DNA of 11,958 nt from the NCBI GenBank assembly GCA_902465435.1, contig CABQNH010000045.1, positions 1-11,958 on the forward strand. Direction: 5' to 3'. The notes beneath the pieces are model-generated. The model was not told the origin of the DNA and did not search any database. It saw only the letters and a program-made list of their open reading frames with translations. Source of the stretch: an uncultured Eubacteriales bacterium (GTDB lineage Bacteria; Bacillota; Clostridia; Oscillospirales; Oscillospiraceae). The position numbers were made by a program, and so were the translations under genes. Positions 6,489 to 11,958 of this stretch are shown here, one piece after another. Position 1 is the stretch's first letter. Every line of letters begins with the position of its first letter.

Positions 6489-8447
6489 ATGAAAAAGAAT
6501 AAGAAAAACGGCTCTACCCACTCCAGCTGGCTGCGTCGGCTGTTCTTTGGCGCCGATAAGGAGCTTGCCGCTTCGGCGGACAGCCAGCCGAACATCAGCG
6601 ACGTCGAGGAGATCGTCAGCCCGACGAAGCAGATCCTGCGCGGCTTCCGGGAAAGAAAGCTTGCGATGGGCGCACTGTTTATCGTCATTATCATGTTTAT
6701 TCTGGTGTTCGTCGTCCCGATTTTCATGTCGGATTACTCCGACTCCTATACAGAGGTTCTGCATAAGAGCCTGGCGCCGGGACGCAGCATGATGTCTGTC
6801 CCGAAGGCACTGGCGAAGGACGTCAAGATGATCGACTCCTTCAGCTCCTTCTCCGTCGGCCTTTCCAATTCCGGCAAGGTTTACGTTTGGGGCATGACGG
6901 ATATCGGCACGACGGGCGTCGATGTTGCAGATATCCCGAAGGAAGTAAAGAATGCGAAGATCGCCTATGTCGCGGCCGGTGCCGATCATATTGTCGCTGT
7001 CAGCGAAGAGGGCAAGGTTTACGCCTGGGGCTACGGCAAGCTGGGTCAGTTTGGCTACTTTGACCCCGCCGAGCATCCGAACATCCTGTCCATGCCGGAG
7101 GAGCTGCGCGAGGGCACGATTGACGTTTCGCAGATCAAGAAGGTCGCCTGCGGCTATCAGTGCAGCGCGATCCTGATGCAGGACGGCAGCTTCTATATTT
7201 GGGGCAACAAGAACGTTTATCAGAATCTGGAGAGCATTTCACAGTATGAGGCTCCGCTGGCTGATATCGACTTTACGCTGAACTATGTCGTTGCTCTGCC
7301 GGAATCTGGTAACATAATCTACACGGGACACAAGGGCCTGTTCGATCAGGTTCGCCCGGACGTTACGGCGGAGAACGCCGGCGAAGCGGTGGCCATCAAA
7401 AAGTATTTGGGCGACCGCAAGATCGTTTCGCTTGCAGCGACCTCCGCAAGCGTTGGCATTCTGCTTGACGACGGCACGGTGGCCTTCACCGGCAACTTTG
7501 CCAACGGCAACGTGAACGTTCCGACGCTGCAGGAAGGCGAGAAGGTCGTTCAGCTGGAAGGCGGCGCGCATCACTACACGCTCCTGACCAATCTGGGCAA
7601 CGTCTATTCCTGCGGCAAAAACAACTGGAACCAGTGCGAGGTCGGAAGCGATGCCAAGGGCGCATCGAAGATCTTTGCCTGCGCATTCCAGAACTACGCA
7701 ATCAGCGAAAACGGCAAGCTGCTCGATAAGTGGGGCCTGAAGGGCTACATTTTCGGTACGGATACCAATGGCGCAGATATTCTGCAGCGTATCATTCAGG
7801 GCGGCAAAATGACGATGACCATCGGCGCGATTGCGGTTATCATTTCCAGCATCATCGGCGTGATCATCGGCTGTATCTCCGGCTACTTCGGCGGCTTTGT
7901 GGATATGATCCTGATGCGTATTACGGAGATTTTCCAGGCCATCCCGTTCCTGCCGTTCGCCATGATCCTTTCCGCGCTGATGTCGCAGCAGCCCTACAGC
8001 GAGAATACAAAAATCTTTATCATCATGGTCATTCTCGGCGTGCTGTCCTGGTCCGGTCTTGCAATGCTGGTTCGTGGTCAGGTCCTGGTCGCAAGAGAGA
8101 ATGAATACTGCACGGCCGCGAAGGCAATGGGTGTGAAGGAAACGAAAATCGCGTTCCGTCATATCCTGCCGAATATCGTTTCGGTCATCATGGTTAACCT
8201 GACCCTGAACTTTGCAACCTGCCTGCTGACGGAGTCGTCTCTGTCCTACCTCGGCTTTGGCGTTACGCCGCCGCGTCCCACTTGGGGCAATATGCTGAAC
8301 AAGGCAAACAACGCAACGATCATCTCCAACTACTGGTGGCAGTGGTTGTTCCCCGCAATTTTCCTTGCGCTGACCGTCATCTGCATTAACATTGTCGGCG
8401 ACACGATGCGCGATGTTATGGACCCAAAGTCCTCGAATGAGAAATAA
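6489..8447 (+). CDS. oppC: Oligopeptide ABC permease OppC with an inserted seven-repeat RCC1-like propeller
   Basis: This is the second channel subunit, but at 652 residues it is about twice the usual OppC length. Residues 1-59 are a charged cytoplasmic tail and 60-80 form helix 1. Residues about 107-418 carry seven RCC1-type repeats. The permease domain resumes with FGTDTNGADILQRIIQGG (422-439), the motif that normally follows helix 1 closely, and then about five helices. The EAA loop is at 537-562 (ENEYCTAAKAMGVKETKIAF and onward), and the end DTMRDVMDP is typical. The frame is continuous with no stop or shift at either junction. With the N-terminus inside, the propeller is predicted to lie outside the cell. 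The gene starts 15 bases after oppB with an AGGGGG ribosome site. Permease identity is sure; the propeller's role is unknown. Confidence 0.93.
   Translation: MKKNKKNGSTHSSWLRRLFFGADKELAASADSQPNISDVEEIVSPTKQILRGFRERKLAMGALFIVIIMFILVFVVPIFMSDYSDSYTEVLHKSLAPGRSMMSVPKALAKDVKMIDSFSSFSVGLSNSGKVYVWGMTDIGTTGVDVADIPKEVKNAKIAYVAAGADHIVAVSEEGKVYAWGYGKLGQFGYFDPAEHPNILSMPEELREGTIDVSQIKKVACGYQCSAILMQDGSFYIWGNKNVYQNLESISQYEAPLADIDFTLNYVVALPESGNIIYTGHKGLFDQVRPDVTAENAGEAVAIKKYLGDRKIVSLAATSASVGILLDDGTVAFTGNFANGNVNVPTLQEGEKVVQLEGGAHHYTLLTNLGNVYSCGKNNWNQCEVGSDAKGASKIFACAFQNYAISENGKLLDKWGLKGYIFGTDTNGADILQRIIQGGKMTMTIGAIAVIISSIIGVIIGCISGYFGGFVDMILMRITEIFQAIPFLPFAMILSALMSQQPYSENTKIFIIMVILGVLSWSGLAMLVRGQVLVARENEYCTAAKAMGVKETKIAFRHILPNIVSVIMVNLTLNFATCLLTESSLSYLGFGVTPPRPTWGNMLNKANNATIISNYWWQWLFPAIFLALTVICINIVGDTMRDVMDPKSSNEK
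6807..7742 (+). other. RCC1-like seven-bladed propeller domain within OppC
   Basis: This marks OppC residues about 107-418. Each repeat has a strand such as IAYVAAGADHIVAVSEEG or VVQLEGGAHHYTLLTNLG, then a G-x-(V/I)-x-x-x-G strand. The seven repeat cores begin at residues 129 (GKVYVWG), 175 (GKVYAWG), 233 (GSFYIWG), 274 (GNIIYTG), 329 (GTVAFTG), 370 (GNVYSCG) and 409 (GKLLDKWG), 39-58 residues apart. Seven is the number needed to close an RCC1/BLIP-II-type propeller. In these families the propeller serves as a protein-protein interaction platform; here that is inference. Confidence 0.88.
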
Positions 8448-8464
8448 GGGAGGAGGAAGAAGAT

Positions 8465-9484
8465 ATGCCATTACTTGAAGTAAAAAACCTTCATACCTAT
8501 TTCAAAACGAAGAAGGGTATCGTGAAGGCCGTCAACGACGTGTCCTATAAGCTGGAAGCCGGCAAGACGCTCGGCGTCGTCGGTGAGTCCGGCTCCGGCA
8601 AATCCGTTTCCGCGATGAGCATCCTCCGCCTTTTGGACGGCAACGGCTATATTGACAGCGGCGAGATCTATTTCGAGGGGAAGGAGCTGACAAAGCTCCC
8701 GATGAACGAAATGTATCACATCCGCGGCAATGCGATCTCGGTAATCTTCCAAGAGCCGATGACCTCGCTGAACCCGGTGTTCACGATTGAGCGTCAGCTC
8801 AGCGAGCCGTTCATGATCCACCAGGGAATGAGCAAAAAGGAAGCGCGCAAGCAAGCGCTCAAGATGCTCTATGACGTACAGATCCCGAATCCGGAATCCG
8901 TTCTGCGTCAATATCCGCATCAGCTCTCCGGTGGTATGCGTCAGAGAGTGATGATCGCTATGGCATTGGCCTGCCGCCCGAAGATCTTGATCGCGGACGA
9001 GCCGACCACCGCATTGGATGTGACCATTCAGGCGCAGATCCTCCACCTGATGAATGATCTTCAGCGTGAGAAGGGAACGTCCATTATCTTCATTACGCAC
9101 GATCTCGGCGTAATCAATGAGATGGCGGACGACGTTGTCGTTATGTACTGCGGTCAGGTCGTGGAAATGGCCTCCGCACGCACGATCTTTACGAACTGCA
9201 AAATGAGCCACCCCTATACGGAGGGCTTGATGTATTCGATTCCGCGAATCGACAACATCACCGAGAAGCTTGAGCCGATTCCTGGCGTCGTGCCGCATCC
9301 GCTGGCACTGCCGAAGGGCTGCAAGTTCGCGCCGCGCTGCAAATACTGCACGCAAAAATGCCTCGATGAGGAACCCGCTCTGGTTGACGTCGGAAACGGA
9401 CAGCTGATCAGATGTTTTTATCCTGTAAAGGAGGTGAGATGCAGCGATGCCCACAAAGAAATTACTGTCAATCACGAACCTTAA
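8465..9484 (+). CDS. oppD: Oligopeptide ABC transporter ATPase OppD
   Basis: The 339-residue cytoplasmic ATPase powers the OppBC channel. All motifs are intact: Walker A GESGSGKS (40-47), Q-loop FQEPMTSLNP (95-104), signature LSGGMRQR (154-161), Walker B ILIADEP (174-180), D-loop TALD (182-185) and the switch histidine in THD (His212). The C-terminal oligopeptide-transporter extension follows, with Cys286-x5-Cys292-x6-Cys299 and Cys317, the spacing linked to a [4Fe-4S] cluster in Dpp/Opp ATPases, plus an extra Cys295. The length is normal. It begins 17 bases after oppC with a strong GGGAGGAGG site. Its last 38 bases overlap oppF. Confidence 0.95.
   Translation: MPLLEVKNLHTYFKTKKGIVKAVNDVSYKLEAGKTLGVVGESGSGKSVSAMSILRLLDGNGYIDSGEIYFEGKELTKLPMNEMYHIRGNAISVIFQEPMTSLNPVFTIERQLSEPFMIHQGMSKKEARKQALKMLYDVQIPNPESVLRQYPHQLSGGMRQRVMIAMALACRPKILIADEPTTALDVTIQAQILHLMNDLQREKGTSIIFITHDLGVINEMADDVVVMYCGQVVEMASARTIFTNCKMSHPYTEGLMYSIPRIDNITEKLEPIPGVVPHPLALPKGCKFAPRCKYCTQKCLDEEPALVDVGNGQLIRCFYPVKEVRCSDAHKEITVNHEP
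9427..9437 (+). promoter_or_regulatory. Near-perfect ribosome site of oppF inside oppD
   Basis: AAAGGAGGTGA almost fully complements the 16S 3' end and lies 9 bases before the ATG at 9447. It fixes that start, which overlaps the 3' end of oppD by 38 bases, over the out-of-frame ATG at 9439. Confidence 0.8.
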
Positions 9485-11075
9485 AAAGTATTTCCCCGTT
9501 GCAAAAACCTCTGTTCTCCAGCGCAACCAGCTTTACGTCCGAGCCAACGAGGATATCACGCTCGATATCTATGAGGGCGAGACCATCGGCATCGTCGGCG
9601 AATCCGGCTGCGGTAAGTCTACCTTAGGCCGCGTTCTGCTGCAGCTTTATCCGCAGACGGCCGGCAACACGATCTATTATGGCGTGACCATCGACGATTT
9701 TACACCGGCGTATGTGGATGAAACGCTGGCGCATTTGGAAAAGTATAAGAAAAAGCTGCACAAGGCGACTGCGAAGCGTCAGGAGCTGGAGCAGCGCGTG
9801 GAAGCAGAGGGCGAGGATAAAGCCGATTTCTTCCTGATCCAGGATCGAAATCTTGCACGCTGCGACGAGCAGCTCTGCCTTGCCAATATTGTGAAGCTGG
9901 CCGGCGGTTTCTTTGTCGAGGACCCGAACGGACAGGGCGTGACCATGCTCCGCCGTATCTTCGCACTGAACAAGAAGAAGAACGCCCTGCAGGTGAAGCG
10001 CAACGACTACGCACTTCGCTTGGAAATGCTCAAGGCCAAGGGCGGCGACAATGCAGAATCCGGCAAAAAGGGCGTTGAGCTGAAAAAGTCCATGCAGCAG
10101 TGCGACGATGCAATCGATGCCTATCGCAAGGATATCGCGGCTGTACAGCAGCAGCTGGATGCGCTTCGCAGTGAGCTGAGCAAGAAGAATCCCGAGTTTG
10201 CCAAGTATGAAGCGATGCGCGACAACGGCATTGATCTTGCCCGCCTGCAGTATTCCGAAATGCGTCTGCTGCGGAAGGATCTGCAGATTATTTTCCAGGA
10301 TCCGTATTCCAGCTTGAACCCGCGCTTTACGATCGGCCAGCTGATTGAGGAGGGCCTTGTCACGCACAACTTCTACAACGGCGACCGGGAAATGCTGCGC
10401 GAGCACGTCGTGAATACGCTGAAGGAATGCGGCCTGCAGGAGTATATGCTCTTCCGGTATCCGCACCAGTTCTCCGGCGGTCAGCGGCAGAGAATCTCCA
10501 TCGCCCGCGCGCTTGCGGTGCGGCCGAAGTTCATCGTTTGCGATGAGTGCGTTTCCGCATTGGACGTCTCGATTCAGTCCCAGATCATTAACCTTCTGCA
10601 GGAGCTGAAGGAAAAAGAAAAGCTGACGTATATGTTCATCTCGCATGACCTTTCCGTCGTTCGCTACATTTCCGACAGAATCTGCGTCATGTATCTGGGC
10701 AATATCGTCGAGCTGGCGGATGCCGCGACGATCTTTAACGATCCGCGCCATCCCTATACGGTTGCACTTCTGTCCTCCATTCCGACAACGGATATGGAGA
10801 GCCTGAAGAAGGAGCGGATTTTGCTTGAGGGCAACATTCCCAGCCCGATCAAGCCGCCGGCAGGCTGTAAGTTCCACACGAGATGCTACATGGCGTGCGA
10901 TAAGTGCAAGCGCGTTCCGCCTCCCCTGCAGGAGATCGAGCCGGGTCATTTTGTCGCCTGCCACTTCCCCGAGCGCAAGCTCGACGAGAACGGCAACTAT
11001 CTCTTCGAGGTGCCGAAGACGGAGCGTAAGTCCGCGAAGATGATCGACGAGATCGTAGAACAGGAAATGTCATGA
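9447..11075 (+). CDS. oppF: Oligopeptide ABC transporter ATPase OppF with a large coiled-coil insertion
   Basis: This second ATPase is 542 residues, against about 310-330 for ordinary OppF. Walker A is GESGCGKS (51-58). After GNTIYYG (74-80) there is an insert of about 190 residues, and the family sequence resumes at LRKDLQIIFQDPYSSLNPR (Q-loop Gln284). The signature FSGGQRQR (342-349), Walker B with Asp366-Glu367, D-loop SALD (370-373) and switch His400 are all present, so it should hydrolyse ATP. The usual DEP after Walker B is DEC (Cys368). The C-terminal extension has Cys474-x5-Cys480-x6-Cys487 and Cys505, the pattern of the family's Fe-S site, with an extra Cys484. The start overlaps oppD by 38 bases and the stop overlaps the next gene by 4. 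Confidence 0.94.
   Translation: MPTKKLLSITNLKKYFPVAKTSVLQRNQLYVRANEDITLDIYEGETIGIVGESGCGKSTLGRVLLQLYPQTAGNTIYYGVTIDDFTPAYVDETLAHLEKYKKKLHKATAKRQELEQRVEAEGEDKADFFLIQDRNLARCDEQLCLANIVKLAGGFFVEDPNGQGVTMLRRIFALNKKKNALQVKRNDYALRLEMLKAKGGDNAESGKKGVELKKSMQQCDDAIDAYRKDIAAVQQQLDALRSELSKKNPEFAKYEAMRDNGIDLARLQYSEMRLLRKDLQIIFQDPYSSLNPRFTIGQLIEEGLVTHNFYNGDREMLREHVVNTLKECGLQEYMLFRYPHQFSGGQRQRISIARALAVRPKFIVCDECVSALDVSIQSQIINLLQELKEKEKLTYMFISHDLSVVRYISDRICVMYLGNIVELADAATIFNDPRHPYTVALLSSIPTTDMESLKKERILLEGNIPSPIKPPAGCKFHTRCYMACDKCKRVPPPLQEIEPGHFVACHFPERKLDENGNYLFEVPKTERKSAKMIDEIVEQEMS
9684..10250 (+). other. Coiled-coil insertion in OppF between Walker A and the Q-loop
   Basis: This marks OppF residues about 80-268. 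It has two charged, heptad-like helical stretches. The clearer one has hydrophobic residues Ile223, Tyr226, Ile230, Val233, Leu237, Leu240 and Leu244 in perfect 3-4 spacing. The first runs from about 90 to 120. Between them (about 145-190) is a less regular segment that includes LAGGFFVEDPNGQG. The layout suggests an antiparallel coiled coil with a small tip domain. I recognise no known domain. Confidence 0.75.
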
Positions 11076-11272
11076 GCCTTTTTCGAAGAAAGCTGAAAAA
11101 ATCCACAAGGGAAGAAGAGGAAGCATTTCAGAAGCTTTTGGAGGAGGCAAACCTGACCCGGAAGGACAAGTTGGCCATGGTTTTGTCTGCCTTTCTGACG
11201 ATCCTGCTTCCATGTGCCCTGATTTTGACGGTAATGGCACTGATTATTTTAGCGATTTTCGGTGCGCTCTGA
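11072..11272 (+). CDS. Small membrane protein, translationally coupled last gene of the opp operon
   Basis: The 66-residue protein is of no family I recognise. Residues 1-33 are strongly charged: a basic start (RRKLKK, 5-10), an acidic run (EEEE, 14-17), then a mixed amphipathic helix. Residues 34-66 are almost wholly hydrophobic with Pro47 and Cys48 in the middle, giving one long or two short membrane helices and no external domain. The basic N-terminus predicts that it faces the cytosol. Its ATG overlaps the oppF stop as ATGA, so translation is coupled and the protein is probably real. The operon position suggests an accessory or assembly factor of the importer, which is inference. Confidence 0.75.
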   Translation: MSLFRRKLKKSTREEEEAFQKLLEEANLTRKDKLAMVLSAFLTILLPCALILTVMALIILAIFGAL

Positions 11273-11292
11273 GAGAATTGGAAAAGGAAGAA

Positions 11293-11324
11293 AACGCCGC
11301 GAAGCAGAAATGCTTCGCGGCGTT
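11293..11324. terminator. Perfect 14-bp hairpin after the opp operon
   Basis: AACGCCGCGAAGCA (11293-11306) pairs perfectly with TGCTTCGCGGCGTT (11311-11324) around a GAAA loop, 20 bases after the last stop codon. On the plus strand no T-run follows, so as a terminator of the operon it is atypical. On the minus strand it is followed by a T-rich tail. It may act with the adjoining hairpin at 11325-11357 as an end structure. Confidence 0.6.
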
Positions 11325-11486
11325 CCAGCGTGTCAAAAAACCTTTTTGACACGCTGGCAGGCGATCAAGAAAGTTCGGAATACAAGAAACTCGCGCCTGC
11401 ACAAGTACATAGGTACGGTAGGGCGCGAGTTCCGAAGTAAGTCAAAATAATAAACTTCATCCATTTTTGAACCGTATTTGTTTGAA
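11325..11486 (-). repeat. Intergenic repeat, right copy (inverted relative to 221-382)
   Basis: Read on the minus strand this copy matches 221-382 at about 90% by eye, with one gap. Its terminal hairpin pairs CCAGCGTGTCAAAAA (11325-11339) with TTTTTGACACGCTGG (11343-11357), one pair longer than in the left copy. The second hairpin pairs AACTCGCGCC (11388-11397) with GGCGCGAGTT (11422-11431); here the inner stem is reduced to GTAC/GTAC. The differences cluster in the loop side of that hairpin while the outer stems are conserved, as expected for a structured element rather than a gene. Confidence 0.85.
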
Positions 11487-11519
11487 ATTTTCCAAAAACA
11501 GAATAGATGCGTATCACAT

Positions 11520-11958
11520 AGAAGATAATGTACAATAAGTTGCGCAAATTGAAAAGAGCAAAAAGAAGACATAGCTTGCAGGCTCTGGTAGAATGAAGTT
11601 ACCACACAAACATTCGAAAGGAGACAGCAAACTATGTCTGAGAAAATTGTACAACTGAACGAGGAAATTATCAAGGGTCAAATCAGGGAATTGGTCCGCG
11701 GCAGTGTGGAAGAGACGCTGAACGAGCTGCTGGAAAAGGAAGCGGAGTCCCTGACGCAGGCGGCGCGCTACGAGCGCAGCGAGGCCCGTCAGGGCTACCG
11801 CAGCGGCCACTATGACCGGAATCTTACCACGACCTCCGGTGACGTCACGCTCCATATGCCCCGGCTCAAGGGCGTGTCCTTTGAGACTGCCATCATCGAG
11901 CGGTATCGCCGCCGGGAGAGCAGCGTGGAGGAGGCCCTCATTGAGATGTACCTGGCAG
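11520..11958 (+). mobile_element. IS256-family insertion sequence, 5' part only
   Basis: The transposase N-terminus identifies the family. The left end should lie in the roughly 110 bases before the gene. The AT-rich stretch from about 11520 (GAAGATAATGTACAATAAG) looks like a terminal inverted repeat, but the right end is outside the window, so the boundary is a guess. The element sits directly beside the right repeat copy. Confidence 0.5.
11634..11958 (+). CDS. IS256-family (mutator-type) transposase, truncated by the window edge
   Basis: The first 108 residues are visible. This is the N-terminal region of a DDE transposase that moves its own element by cut-and-paste or copy-out. Recognisable features are the acidic helical start with LNELLEKEAESL (about 30-41), the family hallmark YRSGHYDRNLTTTSGDVTL (about 55-73) with the preceding YERSEARQG, PRLKG (about 76-80), and FETAIIERYRRRESSVEEAL, after which the catalytic domain would begin. 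The ATG is supported by AAAGGAG about 10 bases upstream. The catalytic residues lie beyond the window, so whether the copy is intact cannot be judged. Confidence 0.92.
   Translation, partial: MSEKIVQLNEEIIKGQIRELVRGSVEETLNELLEKEAESLTQAARYERSEARQGYRSGHYDRNLTTTSGDVTLHMPRLKGVSFETAIIERYRRRESSVEEALIEMYLA

Noticed and set aside
6807..7742. The propeller in OppC as a misassembly or a separate gene fused by a frameshift
   Set aside because: Both junctions are in frame with codon use like the neighbours. A full set of seven repeats fits exactly between the normal OppC segments, so a true insertion is more likely.
9624..10964. 446-codon minus-strand frame opposite oppF
   Set aside because: It is a shadow of oppF codon use; oppF is supported by all ABC motifs and a near-perfect ribosome site.
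1..11958. CRISPR arrays, tRNA or rRNA genes
   Set aside because: No regularly spaced direct repeats and no tRNA- or rRNA-like sequence were seen by eye on either strand.

Overview
The window looks like chromosome from a Gram-positive anaerobe of the Clostridia, plausibly a gut Oscillospirales-type genome. This is inferred from strong AGGAGG-type ribosome sites, a lipoprotein-anchored substrate-binding protein, fairly GC-rich genes with AT-rich promoters, and hairpin-rich intergenic repeats. No 16S or other taxonomic marker is present, so the assignment is tentative.

Layout: bases 1-497 hold no gene, only an intergenic repeat with strong hairpins and a terminator. A MATE-family efflux gene (498-1877, minus) reads toward that repeat. 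A divergent promoter region (1878-2138) separates it from a small Cro/C1-type helix-turn-helix regulator (2139-2432, plus). From 2699 to 11272 runs an oligopeptide/dipeptide-type ABC importer operon: lipoprotein oppA, a 439-base hairpin-rich gap, then oppB, oppC, oppD, oppF and a 66-residue membrane protein, tightly spaced or overlapping. After the operon come a perfect hairpin, a second inverted copy of the left-hand repeat, and the 5' part of an IS256-family transposase running off the right edge.

The operon is the interesting part. Every core subunit is recognisable, but two carry large insertions. OppC has a complete seven-repeat RCC1-like beta-propeller (about 310 residues) between its first membrane helix and the permease domain, a position predicted to lie outside the cell beside the OppA docking face. 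OppF has about 190 residues of mostly coiled-coil sequence between Walker A and the Q-loop. OppA is also oversized (763 residues), with what looks like the usual C-terminal end of the fold at its N-terminus. The last gene, a translationally coupled one-helix membrane protein, may be an accessory subunit. Together these suggest an elaborated Opp importer with a surface propeller and a remodelled ATPase; the substrate cannot be read from sequence.

Expression is probably graded. A promoter with an extended -10 and a structured leader precedes oppA, and an intrinsic terminator in the oppA-oppB gap would give more binding protein than transporter. Both transcription units end into the same roughly 160-base repeat in the same relative orientation.
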